A DNA stretch of 64,000 bases from an uncultured Oscillospiraceae bacterium (GTDB taxonomy: Bacteria; Bacillota; Clostridia; Oscillospirales; Oscillospiraceae). Position 1 is the stretch's first letter, and each line of letters starts with the position of its first letter. The notes beneath the pieces were generated by a model that did not search any database, was not told where the DNA came from, and saw nothing but the letters and a program-made list of their open reading frames with translations. This document shows positions 1 to 7,652 of the stretch, piece by piece. The translations under genes and the position numbers were made by a program. Location of the stretch: assembly GCA_944385795.1 (NCBI GenBank), contig CALWYP010000055.1:1-64000 (forward strand), read 5' to 3'.

Positions 1-352
1 CGGCGGAAGCCGCTATCAGCGTCAGCGATACCGTGAGACAGGCGGGCTCGAGGGACACGGCGTACACTATTGCGAATATCAGCGCGGCGGCGTTTACAAG
101 CCAGCAGGAGAGCTTAAAAGCGTCCGAGCCGCTCTTGCGCGCAATGAAGATATCGCGCTCGTCCTCGCGGTCCTCAGAGGTTCGGGGAGCGAGGGCGTAA
201 TAGAGATTTGAAAACGCCAGCAGCACCGAGGCGGCGGCGGTAACCGCAAAGCGGGCTTCGTTCTGCCTAAACGCCACAAATACGCAAACAGGTACATTTA
301 TTGCGCATATTACGGCAATTATCAGGTTTGCTTTTCTTCTTACGAGCTTCAT
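1..352 (-). CDS. DUF2178-like membrane protein, partial (C-terminus beyond window)
   Basis: Reading from an ATG at 352 the frame stays open to the window edge (117 codons). The start MKLVRRKANL leads into a hydrophobic segment (about residues 9-26), a second one (about 33-50), an acidic loop with DEREDERDIFIARKS, and two further hydrophobic stretches. The DERD-x-I-x-x-K-S loop between helix pairs is what I associate with DUF2178-type small membrane proteins, which often sit beside an XRE regulator. The ATG overlaps the stop of the upstream regulator by four bases (ATGA), so the two are probably translationally coupled and co-regulated. Function unknown; the family assignment is tentative. Confidence 0.7.
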   Translation of the reverse strand, partial: MKLVRRKANLIIAVICAINVPVCVFVAFRQNEARFAVTAAASVLLAFSNLYYALAPRTSEDREDERDIFIARKSGSDAFKLSCWLVNAAALIFAIVYAVSLEPACLTVSLTLIAASA

Positions 353-567
353 CCCTCATCCTCCATACGCAGGTTTTCCTCAAGGCAGCAGAGCTCCTCC
401 ACGCTGACACCGAAGGCCTTCGCCATGCGGTAGGCCAGCATCAACGAGGGGTTATACTGCCCCTTCTCAATAGAAATAATTGTGCGCGACGAGACGCCGA
501 CCGCGTCCGCCAGCTGCTGCTGGGTCATGCCGTGCTTTGTGCGCAGCTCCTTTACAAGCGTCTTCAT
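349..567 (-). CDS. XRE-family (Cro/C1-type) HTH transcriptional regulator
   Basis: A 72-residue protein that is almost entirely one helix-turn-helix domain. The recognition region is GMTQQQLADAVGVSSRTIISIEKGQYNPS (about residues 13-41), followed by LMLAYRMAKAFGVSVEELC, the usual closing helices of small Cro-type regulators that pair with membrane proteins. It is the first gene of a two-gene minus-strand unit with the DUF2178-like gene (ATGA overlap). A perfect tandem palindrome lies 21-48 bases before its start and overlaps a good sigma-A promoter, so autoregulation is likely (inference). It carries no ligand-binding domain. Confidence 0.9.
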   Translation of the reverse strand: MKTLVKELRTKHGMTQQQLADAVGVSSRTIISIEKGQYNPSLMLAYRMAKAFGVSVEELCCLEENLRMEDEG

Positions 568-587
568 CGCGTCCCGCCCTTCTGATG

Positions 588-615
588 TGAAGCATGCTTC
601 ATGAAGCTGGCTTCA
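588..615 (-). promoter_or_regulatory. Two back-to-back perfect palindromes, putative repressor operator
   Basis: Two adjoining 14-bp inverted repeats, TGAAGC-AT-GCTTCA (588-601) and TGAAGC-TG-GCTTCA (602-615), give four identical TGAAGC half-sites with exact 14-bp periodicity. They lie just downstream of the -10 box of the XRE gene and so cover the expected transcription start. This is the geometry of a repressor operator bound by two dimers; the XRE protein encoded next door is the natural candidate. Confidence 0.75.
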
Positions 616-643
616 TATTATCACAGAGATGGGCCGCTGTCAA
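615..643 (-). promoter_or_regulatory. Sigma-A-type promoter of the XRE/membrane protein unit
   Basis: On the minus strand a perfect TTGACA (-35, 638-643) is followed by 17 bp and TAATAT (-10, 615-620). The operator palindromes start at the downstream edge of the -10 box. Confidence 0.7.
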
Positions 644-663
644 CAGCAAAAGGGCGGCCCGCT

Positions 664-692
664 GCATATCGTTGCGCCCGCCCTCATATTCT
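664..692 (+). promoter_or_regulatory. Sigma-E-like sporulation promoter of spoIVA
   Basis: GCATATC (664-670), 14 bp, CATATTCT (685-692). Against the sigma-E consensus as I know it (-35 kmATATw, 14-bp spacer, -10 CATACAhT) this matches 6 of 7 and 6 of 8 positions, about 33 bases before the spoIVA ATG. spoIVA is a mother-cell sigma-E gene in Bacillus, so promoter and gene agree. Confidence 0.55.
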
Positions 693-725
693 GCGCCATG
701 AACTCATGGGAAGGAAGGGCAAAGC

Positions 726-2204
726 ATGACTGACGCTTCCATATATCAGGACATAGCCGAGCGCACCGGCGGCGACATATATCTCGGGCTGGTGGGCCCT
801 GTCCGCACGGGCAAGAGCACGTTCATCAAGCGTTTCATGGAGACGCTGGTGATACCGAATATAGAGGACGTCTACGCCCGCGAGCGGGCCAAGGATGAGC
901 TGCCGCAGTCCGGTTCAGGCAGGACTATAACGACGGCTGAGCCCAAATTTGTGCCGGAGGACGCGGTGAACGTCACGCTGGAGGGCGGGGTGAACTTTTC
1001 CGTCCGGCTCATCGATTGCGTCGGCTACATGGTGGAGGGCGCGGCGGGTCAGTATGAGGACGGGGAAGAGCGCATGGTTGCGACGCCCTGGTTCGATGAA
1101 GAGGTGCCTATGTCGCGCGCTGCCGAGGAAGGCACGCGCCGTGTCATTGCTGACCACAGCACCATAGGCGTAGTGATGACCACCGACGGCACTGTTTGCG
1201 GTATAGAGCGCGAGAACTATGTCCCGGCCGAGGAACGCGTCGTGAGCGAACTGCGCGCCATAGGCAAGCCCTTCATAGTAGTCCTGAACAGCGCCAGGCC
1301 CGAGAGCGAGAGCGCCCAGGCCCTTCGCGCGGAGCTCGAGGAGAAGTACTCGGTCGAGTGCGTCTGCGTGAACTGCCAGGAGCTCGGCGAGGCCGACATA
1401 GACGAGATACTCAAACTCGCGCTCTACGAATTCCCCATATCCGAGCTGGGAATCTATCTGCCCAGCTGGCTGGACGCGCTCGACGCGGACTCCCCGCTTA
1501 GGAGCGGCATACTCGGCGCTATAACCGCGGCGGTACAGGACATGAGCCGCGTCCGCGACGCCTACGGGATAATGGAGGATATAGGCGCGCGTGAAGAGGT
1601 GGAGTCGGCTTCCGTCGCGGGGGTTGAGATGGGCACGGGAGAGGTGACGGCCCGTATAGAGCTGCCCAGGGCGCTATACTACAGGACAATCAGCGACCAG
1701 TGCGGCTTTGAAATCCACGATGACGGCGACCTCATGGGGCTGCTTACGCATATCCGCAGCATAAAAGAGGACTATGACCACATATCCTCGGCCCTGCAGG
1801 ACGTGAGGGAGAAGGGCTACGGCGTCGTGATGCCGCTGCCCGGGGAGCTGCATCTTGAGGAGCCGCAGATAGTGCGCCAGGGCGGGCGCTATACCGTCCG
1901 GCTGAAAGCCAGCGCGCCTAGTATACATATGATGATGACTAACATAGAGACTGAAGTAACGCCGGCCCTGGGCGGGGAGAAGGCCAGCGAAGAGATAATG
2001 GGTTTCCTCTTACAGGGCTTTGACGGGGACGTGGGACGGATATGGGAGAGCAATATATTTGGAAAGAGCCTCTACGATATAGCCGAGGAGGGCCTGGAGG
2101 CCAAGATCAAACGGATGCCGCGCGGCGTCCAGAATAAGCTGCGCGGCACTATGGAGCGGATCGTAAACGAGGGCAGCGGCGGGCTTATCTGCATAATACT
2201 GTGA
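726..2204 (+). CDS. spoIVA: Stage IV sporulation protein A (spore coat basement-layer ATPase)
   Basis: 492 residues, the same length as the Bacillus subtilis protein. SpoIVA is a mother-cell ATPase that polymerises around the forespore, is anchored there by SpoVM and is needed for coat and cortex assembly. Walker A is GPVRTGKST (residues 24-32), in a TRAFAC-like NTPase domain with the RLIDCVGYMVEGA segment near residue 95. Middle and C-terminal assembly domains follow, with a hydrophobic C-terminus ending GLICIIL. AAGGAAGG precedes the ATG, a sigma-E-like promoter lies upstream and a terminator directly follows, so it is monocistronic. spoVM and sipL, whose products bind SpoIVA, are about 30 kb away in this window. 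Confidence 0.97.
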   Translation: MTDASIYQDIAERTGGDIYLGLVGPVRTGKSTFIKRFMETLVIPNIEDVYARERAKDELPQSGSGRTITTAEPKFVPEDAVNVTLEGGVNFSVRLIDCVGYMVEGAAGQYEDGEERMVATPWFDEEVPMSRAAEEGTRRVIADHSTIGVVMTTDGTVCGIERENYVPAEERVVSELRAIGKPFIVVLNSARPESESAQALRAELEEKYSVECVCVNCQELGEADIDEILKLALYEFPISELGIYLPSWLDALDADSPLRSGILGAITAAVQDMSRVRDAYGIMEDIGAREEVESASVAGVEMGTGEVTARIELPRALYYRTISDQCGFEIHDDGDLMGLLTHIRSIKEDYDHISSALQDVREKGYGVVMPLPGELHLEEPQIVRQGGRYTVRLKASAPSIHMMMTNIETEVTPALGGEKASEEIMGFLLQGFDGDVGRIWESNIFGKSLYDIAEEGLEAKIKRMPRGVQNKLRGTMERIVNEGSGGLICIIL

Positions 2205-2229
2205 GGGCCGGGTTAAATCCCGGCCCTTT
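2205..2229 (+). terminator. Rho-independent terminator of spoIVA
   Basis: GGGCCGGG (2205-2212) pairs with CCCGGCCC (2219-2226) over a 6-base loop and is followed by TTTAT. It begins at the base after the spoIVA stop codon. Confidence 0.85.
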
Positions 2230-2318
2230 ATATTCGCGCCGCGGGCGGGGCGCTTGCAATGTGCGGCGCGAAGCTATATAATGTACAGGCAAATTAAACC
2301 TCATAGGGGAGATATATT

Positions 2319-3509
2319 ATGAAAGAACTTTCCGCTATAGCGCTCAAGGTCAACCCGTCCACGACTCTGGCGATTGACTCCCTGGCCAAGCAGATGAAGG
2401 CCGACGGCCTGGACGTCATTGGCTTCGGCACCGGCGAGCCCGACTTCATGACCCCGGAGAATATCGCCGATGCGGGCGTCGTCGCAATACGCGAAGGCAA
2501 GACGAAGTATACCCCCGCGGCCGGCATAGCCCAGCTGAGGAAGGCCGCCGCCGCGAGGCTCAAGGCTGATTTTGGCCTCGACTACGACTATACTCAGATA
2601 GTTATAGCCTCCGGCGCGAAACATAACGTGTACATAGCGCTCAGGACCCTTATAAACCCGGGCGACGAGGTCATAGTCCCCGCGCCATACTGGGTCAGCT
2701 ACTGCGAGATGGTGAGTATGTGCTCCGGCGTCCCCGTGGTGGTGGATACTACGGAAAGCGCGAACTTTAAAATGACCCCGGCGCAGCTCGAGGCTGCCAT
2801 AACCCCTAAGACCAAGGCGCTCATGCTGAATAACCCTTCCAACCCCACGGGTATGGTGTACACAGCCGACGAGCTGCGCGCCATCGCCGGCATATGCGTA
2901 AAGCACGACCTGTACGTCATAGCTGATGAGATTTATTACAAGCTCATGTACGATGGCAAGCCCTTCACCAGCTTCGCTTCCCTCGGCGAGGACGTGAAGG
3001 AGCGCACTATCCTGGTCAACGGCGTGTCCAAGAGCTACGCTATGACCGGCTGGCGTATAGGCTATGCCGCCGCGAACGGGCAGATAGCGAAAGCCATGAG
3101 CAACTATCTCAGCCACTCCACCGGCGCGCCCAGCACGATCAGCCAGTGGGCAGCCGTCGAGGCGCTTGGCGGGCAGCAGGAGACGGTCGAGGACATGCGC
3201 AAGGTATTTGAGGAGAGGCGCAACTACTTTGTCGAGAGGCTGAACACTATCCCGGGCGTAAGCTGCATCATGCCCGAGGGCGCTTTCTATATCATGATGA
3301 ACATCGAAAAGCTCATCGGCCGCACTATAGGCGGCGTGGAGATTACTGACGACGACGCCTTTGCCGAGGCCTTCCTCAAGCAGGGGCTTGTCGCCGTCGT
3401 GCCCTGTTCCGGCTTCGGCCTCAAGAACTTCATACGCTGGACCTACGCCACGAGTATGGACAATATCAAAGAGGGCCTGAACCGGCTGGAGAAATTCCTC
3501 TCCGAATAA
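2319..3509 (+). CDS. PLP-dependent class I aminotransferase (aspartate aminotransferase type)
   Basis: 396 residues, normal for fold-type I, class I/II aminotransferases of the AspC/AspB type, which transfer the amino group of aspartate to 2-oxoglutarate. Visible landmarks are GTGEPDF (about 37-43), the substrate/PLP motif NNPSNPTG (171-178), the PLP Asp in VIADEIYY (about 203) and the Schiff-base lysine K238 in SKSYAMTGWRIG. The ATG follows GGGGAGATATATT. It stands alone between the spoIVA terminator and cwlD. Exact substrate preference (Asp versus broader) cannot be read from sequence. Confidence 0.9.
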   Translation: MKELSAIALKVNPSTTLAIDSLAKQMKADGLDVIGFGTGEPDFMTPENIADAGVVAIREGKTKYTPAAGIAQLRKAAAARLKADFGLDYDYTQIVIASGAKHNVYIALRTLINPGDEVIVPAPYWVSYCEMVSMCSGVPVVVDTTESANFKMTPAQLEAAITPKTKALMLNNPSNPTGMVYTADELRAIAGICVKHDLYVIADEIYYKLMYDGKPFTSFASLGEDVKERTILVNGVSKSYAMTGWRIGYAAANGQIAKAMSNYLSHSTGAPSTISQWAAVEALGGQQETVEDMRKVFEERRNYFVERLNTIPGVSCIMPEGAFYIMMNIEKLIGRTIGGVEITDDDAFAEAFLKQGLVAVVPCSGFGLKNFIRWTYATSMDNIKEGLNRLEKFLSE

Positions 3510-3569
3510 GCCCTGGCAAAACGCATTTTCCCCGTCCCGGCGGCATAATATCGAGCGGGAGGGGAGAGC

Positions 3570-4298
3570 ATGTACGTTACAATCAGGCTGCGCGAGACGC
3601 TGCCGCTTATGGCGGCTCTCGCGCTTATACTGGCGGCGCTCGCGCTGCCGCCCCTTGGCGCTGAGCCGGCCGCGGCCGCGGCGTTTTCGCCGGCGGGGAA
3701 CGTGCTTATAATTGACGCGGGCCACGGCGGGGCGGACGGGGGCGCCGTGGCCGCCGACGGGACGGTGGAGAGCGAGATTAACCTCGCCGTAGCCGTAAGG
3801 CTCAAGCAGCTGGCCGGGCTTTTCGGCGCGGAGACGCTGATGACCCGGGAAAGCGAGGGAATAGCTTATCCTGAGGACGCCGGGAGCACGGCCGAAATGA
3901 AGCGGGCTGACCAGCACGCAAGGCTGGAACTTATAAACTCCTGCCCGGAAGGCGTGCTCATAAGCATACATCAGAACTTTTACCCGGACTCCCGTCCCAG
4001 CGGCGCGCAGGTTTTCTACGCCGCGTACGCCGGCAGCGAGGAGTTCGGCAAAACGGCGCATGAGCTCCTGACGGCCGCCCTGTGCCCGGAAAGCCGCCGC
4101 GTGGCGGCCCCCGCGTCTGAGGACGTCTACCTTATGCGCTCGGCCAAATGCCCCGCAATCCTTGTCGAATGCGGCTTCATGTCTAATACCGCGGAGCTGG
4201 CCAAGCTCAAGAGCGGAGAATACCAGTGTAAGACAGCCATGGCGCTGCTTGCGGCATATCTGCAAAGCGGCCCGGAGATGAATGGAACGTTGATATGA
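3570..4298 (+). CDS. cwlD: N-acetylmuramoyl-L-alanine amidase CwlD (spore cortex)
   Basis: 242 residues: an N-terminal hydrophobic export segment (about 10-39) followed by one amidase_3 domain. DAGHGG (49-54, Zn ligand H52), the E67 ligand in ESEINLA, SIHQN (Zn His) and VECGFMSN (catalytic Glu) are all present. No cell-wall-binding domain is attached, and the length fits CwlD, which strips stem peptides to make muramic-delta-lactam in the cortex so that germination enzymes can recognise it. Upstream, CATAATA (3544-3550) matches a sigma-G -10 well, with GCATT at an approximate -35 (16-bp spacing). The stop overlaps the radA start (ATGA). Confidence 0.85.
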   Translation: MYVTIRLRETLPLMAALALILAALALPPLGAEPAAAAAFSPAGNVLIIDAGHGGADGGAVAADGTVESEINLAVAVRLKQLAGLFGAETLMTRESEGIAYPEDAGSTAEMKRADQHARLELINSCPEGVLISIHQNFYPDSRPSGAQVFYAAYAGSEEFGKTAHELLTAALCPESRRVAAPASEDVYLMRSAKCPAILVECGFMSNTAELAKLKSGEYQCKTAMALLAAYLQSGPEMNGTLI

Positions 4299-5653
4299 AA
4301 CAGAAAACCCTATTTTACTGCACGGAATGTGGCAATGAGACGCCGCGCTGGCAGGGCCAGTGCCCGGCCTGCGGCGCGTGGAACACGCTGGCCGAGGCCC
4401 CCCAGCGGCCGAAGAGCGAGAACAAGGCCGCCGCGGCGGCGCACCGCGCGCGCCAGGCCCCGGAAAAGCTCAGCGAGCTTACCAGCGAGGAGGAGATACG
4501 CTTTACCACCGGCGTGGGCGAGCTCGACCGCGTCCTGGGCGGCGGGGCCGTGCGCGGCAGCGTCGTGCTCGTGGGCGGCGCGCCGGGCATAGGCAAGTCC
4601 ACGCTCCTGCTGCAGCTCTGCGGCCTGGTGGGCTCGCGCGAGCGCGTGCTGTACGTTACCGGCGAGGAAAGCCGCCGCCAGCTCAAGATGCGCGCCCAGC
4701 GCCTTGGCGTCTCAGAGGGTGAAATATACGTCCTGGCCGAAACGCAGATAAGCGAAATACTCGCGGCTGCGGAGGACTTGAAGCCAACTGTCGTGATAAT
4801 TGATTCAATACAGACCATGTTTGACTCCGAGGTCTCCGCCGCGCCCGGCTCCGTAAGCCAGGTGCGCGAGAGCACGATGGCGGTTATGCGCAGGGCCAAG
4901 TCGGACGGATTTACGGCCTTCGTGGTCGGGCATATCAATAAAGAGGGCGCGATAGCCGGACCCAAGGTGCTCGAACACATGGTTGACTGCGTGCTGTACT
5001 TCGAGGGCGAGCAGTCCATGAGCTACAGGATTTTGCGCGCGGCGAAGAACCGCTTTGGCTCGACGAATGAGATAGGCGTCTTTGAAATGGCCGAAAACGG
5101 CCTGCGCGAGGTGCCGAACCCGTCGGAAACGCTGCTATCCGGACGCCCGCTGAACACACCCGGCACCTGCGTGGCCTGCGTGATGGAGGGTTCGCGGCCA
5201 ATCCTCGCCGAAATACAGGCTCTCGTCGCGCAGACCAGCTTCGGTTCCGCGAGGCGCAACTGTAACGGCATAGATTATAACCGCGCAATGCTGCTCCTCG
5301 CCGTGCTGGAAAAGCGCGGAGGCATGTCCGTCTCCGGTTGCGACGCATATATTAACGTCGTCGGCGGCCTTGAACTGGACGAGCCCGCGGCGGACCTCGC
5401 CACGCTGCTCGCCGTCGCCAGCAGCTACCGCGACGCGCCGATAGACTCTGAGCTCGCCGCCGTCGGCGAGGTCGGGCTTTCGGGCGAGGTGCGCAGCGTT
5501 ACTCAGCTCAACCTGCGCCTGTCCGAAATATCCCGCCTGGGCTTTAAACGCTGCATTATCCCCGCGCGCATCAAGGGCGACTTCCGCGCCCCCGAGGGGC
5601 TTGAGCTCATCCGGGTTAAGAACGTCAGGGAAGCGATTAAGGCGGCGCTGTAA
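4295..5653 (+). CDS. radA: DNA repair protein RadA
   Basis: 452 residues with full RadA architecture: an N-terminal C4 zinc finger (C9, C12, C23, C26), a RecA-like ATPase with Walker A GGAPGIGKST (about 94-103), the RadA-specific KNRFG motif (in AAKNRFGSTNEIG) and a C-terminal Lon-like domain. RadA is a branch-migration helicase that processes recombination intermediates. Its start overlaps cwlD by four bases and its stop overlaps the next start, forming a tight three-gene unit. Confidence 0.96.
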   Translation: MKQKTLFYCTECGNETPRWQGQCPACGAWNTLAEAPQRPKSENKAAAAAHRARQAPEKLSELTSEEEIRFTTGVGELDRVLGGGAVRGSVVLVGGAPGIGKSTLLLQLCGLVGSRERVLYVTGEESRRQLKMRAQRLGVSEGEIYVLAETQISEILAAAEDLKPTVVIIDSIQTMFDSEVSAAPGSVSQVRESTMAVMRRAKSDGFTAFVVGHINKEGAIAGPKVLEHMVDCVLYFEGEQSMSYRILRAAKNRFGSTNEIGVFEMAENGLREVPNPSETLLSGRPLNTPGTCVACVMEGSRPILAEIQALVAQTSFGSARRNCNGIDYNRAMLLLAVLEKRGGMSVSGCDAYINVVGGLELDEPAADLATLLAVASSYRDAPIDSELAAVGEVGLSGEVRSVTQLNLRLSEISRLGFKRCIIPARIKGDFRAPEGLELIRVKNVREAIKAAL

Positions 5654-6393
5654 TGAAAAACTTTGTTTTATCGCCCCACCTCCCTCAAAAGATGGTGGGG
5701 CTTGCCGCGGCAGGGGAGAGGTACAGGGCCCGTCTAGCCCCGGCGTTTAAAGCCCTTGGCATAGACGTAATATGGCTGCCCGACGCCCCCGGCGCAGATC
5801 CGCGCCTGGCCGGGCACGCCGACCTGAGTATGCTGCACATGGGAGGGGATTTGATAATTTCTTCCTGCGGAGTGGAGATAGTTAAATATTTAACTAATAG
5901 GGGATTCAGGGTGCTTGACGCCCCGGGGCCGGGGAAAAGCTATCCTGAGGACTGCCGGCTGAACGCCTGCATCGTTGGAAGCCGATTTATTCACAGGCTT
6001 GACGTCACCGCTGAGGCCGCGCTTGAGAACGCCGCGGGTTTTGAACTCGTGGACTGCGCCCAGGGCTATGCAAAATGCTGCGTATGCGTTGTAGACAGCC
6101 GCTCAATAATAACCTCCGACCACGGTATAGCCGGAGCGGCCCGAAAACATGGGATAGACGCGCTTGAGATTCGCCCCGGATATATTGAGCTCGACGGCTT
6201 CGGATACGGCTTCATAGGCGGGGCGTCGTTCAAGCTCTCTCCGTATGAACTGGCATTCACGGGCAGGCTTGACGGCCATCCCGATTACAATATTATTGCG
6301 GATTATCTCAAGGCGCGGAATATCAGGCCAGTGTACCTCAGCGATGGACGGGCCTTCGATGTGGGCTCGATTCTTCCATTAATTGAAAAATAG
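5653..6393 (+). CDS. Conserved protein, DUF6873/GME-fold-like (function unknown)
   Basis: 246 residues, soluble, no signal peptide. It starts at the last base of the radA stop (TAATG), so it is translated with radA. I tentatively relate it to the DUF6873 family, thought to share the guanidino-modifying-enzyme (pentein) fold. The protein shows HADLSMLHMGGDLI (about 55-68), two well-spaced SDHGIAGAA and GYGFIGGAS motifs, and several cysteines (CAQGYAKCCVCV, about 136-147) that would suit a pentein-type Cys/His centre. No residue can be assigned a catalytic role with confidence. Confidence 0.55.
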   Translation: MKNFVLSPHLPQKMVGLAAAGERYRARLAPAFKALGIDVIWLPDAPGADPRLAGHADLSMLHMGGDLIISSCGVEIVKYLTNRGFRVLDAPGPGKSYPEDCRLNACIVGSRFIHRLDVTAEAALENAAGFELVDCAQGYAKCCVCVVDSRSIITSDHGIAGAARKHGIDALEIRPGYIELDGFGYGFIGGASFKLSPYELAFTGRLDGHPDYNIIADYLKARNIRPVYLSDGRAFDVGSILPLIEK

Positions 6394-6422
6394 GGCTGAA
6401 TAGGGCCACGGGCCTCCTCTAT

Positions 6423-6450
6423 ATTCAACAAAATATTAATTTTGTTGAAT
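6423..6450. repeat. AT-rich perfect inverted repeat upstream of the recombinase
   Basis: ATTCAACAAAAT (6423-6434), a 4-base ATTA loop, then ATTTTGTTGAAT (6439-6450): a perfect 12-bp inverted repeat inside an AT-rich island of an otherwise GC-rich region. On the plus strand it is followed by TATATTAG, not a U-run, so it is a poor terminator. It could be an operator for the recombinase gene or a weak terminator of the radA unit. Confidence 0.55.
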
Positions 6451-6521
6451 TATATTAGCATTTCCCTCTTGCCTTTTCCCCGCGCTTACATTAAAATATA
6501 TTGGCTCCGGAGGTGAACAAA

Positions 6522-7550
6522 TTGGACTACCGCAGCGAGGCGCCGCAGATACTGCGCGACTTCCTTGTTTATCATGAGACTATCAGAGGCCATTCGCGCG
6601 CTACTGTCGACGAGTACTATCTCGATCTCAGGAATTTTTTCCGCTATATTAAGATAATACGCGGCCTCGCGCCCAGGAGCGCCGAACTGGACGACGTTTC
6701 CATATCGGATATTGACCTTGACTTTGTCGCTTCCGTCACGCTCAGCGAAATCTATGACTACCTTGCCTTCCTCGCCAGGGACAAGGTCAAGAACGAGCAG
6801 AGCCGGGACAAAGAGTACGGGCTGAACGCCGCGAGCCGGGCCAGGAAAATTTCGACGCTCAGGAGCTTTTATAATTACCTGACGGTAAAAACCAAGCAGC
6901 TCAGCGTAAACCCCGTCGCCGACCTGGACACGCCGAAAATTGAGAAGGCCCTCCCCCGCTACCTTACGCTCGAGGAGTCTGAAAGGCTGCTCTCTTCGGT
7001 GGACGGCAAAAATAAGGAGCGGGACTATTGCATACTGTGCATCTTCCTGAACTGCGGCCTGCGTATTTCGGAGCTTGTGGGCTTGGATGAGAACGACGTG
7101 CGCGGCGACAGTATCAGGGTGCTCGGCAAGGGCAATAAGCAGCGCATAGTATACATGAACGACGCCTGCAAGGCCGCCGTAGAGGCCTACCGCCCTGTGA
7201 GGGCTATCACCGCGGGGCCGAATTGCAGGGCATTCTTTGTCTCAAACCGTCGGGAGCGCATGTCCCGCGCGGCCGTGCACCACATGGTAAAGGAGACGCT
7301 GCTCAAGGCCAGGCTGGACCCGGACATGTACTCTGCGCACAAACTTCGGCACACCGCGGCTACGCTGATGCTGCAAAACGGAGTGGACGTGCGGACCGTG
7401 CAGGAGGTGCTGGGCCACACGAGCCTGAATACCACGCAGATTTATACCCATGTGGACAACGCGGAGCTGCACATAGCCGCGGACGCCAACCCGCTCGCCA
7501 AATTCAGCCCAAAGCCCGGGGACGGGCGTGAGGGCGGGGAAAAAGAGTAA
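6522..7550 (+). CDS. Tyrosine recombinase/integrase, XerC/XerD type
   Basis: Start taken as TTG at 6522 because GGAGGTG (6509-6515) sits 6 bases before it; a TTG at 6501 has no such site. The protein is 342 residues with an N-terminal SAM-like core-binding domain (about 8-125) and a C-terminal catalytic domain carrying R181 (CGLRISEL), a Lys in the GKGNK hairpin (203/206), H273 and R276 (HKLRHTAA), H299 (LGHTS) and the nucleophile Y308 (QIYTHVD). All catalytic residues are present. With no phage genes, tRNA or att repeats nearby, a chromosomal Xer role (dimer resolution) fits better than an integrase. Confidence 0.88.
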   Translation: MDYRSEAPQILRDFLVYHETIRGHSRATVDEYYLDLRNFFRYIKIIRGLAPRSAELDDVSISDIDLDFVASVTLSEIYDYLAFLARDKVKNEQSRDKEYGLNAASRARKISTLRSFYNYLTVKTKQLSVNPVADLDTPKIEKALPRYLTLEESERLLSSVDGKNKERDYCILCIFLNCGLRISELVGLDENDVRGDSIRVLGKGNKQRIVYMNDACKAAVEAYRPVRAITAGPNCRAFFVSNRRERMSRAAVHHMVKETLLKARLDPDMYSAHKLRHTAATLMLQNGVDVRTVQEVLGHTSLNTTQIYTHVDNAELHIAADANPLAKFSPKPGDGREGGEKE

Positions 7551-7593
7551 AAAATTATTGAGAACTTTTTTCTTTTTCATACGTCAATAACTT

Positions 7594-7625
7594 TCGCGCG
7601 CTCCGGTTTCCGGCGAAGCGCGCGA
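7594..7625 (+). other. GC-rich compound hairpin in the leader of the DUF4358 lipoprotein gene
   Basis: TCGCGCGCT (7594-7602) pairs with AGCGCGCGA (7617-7625), and an inner CCGG-TTT-CCGG stem forms within it. It ends 27 bases before the next ATG and has no U-run. It may act as an mRNA-stabilising or leader structure, or a terminator remnant of the recombinase gene. Confidence 0.5.
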
Positions 7626-7652
7626 GCATATCTGAGCAAGGAGAAATAAGAG

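Noticed and set aside
2301..4265. A 654-codon open frame on the minus strand opposite the aminotransferase and cwlD
   Set aside because: Low-complexity His/Gly/Arg/Ala composition with no motif, no ribosome-binding site, and two well-supported genes on the other strand. It is an effect of GC-rich codon use.
6522..7550. Integrase of a prophage or integrative element
   Set aside because: No phage, mobilisation or excisionase genes, no tRNA and no direct repeats flank it; neighbours are ordinary chromosomal genes.
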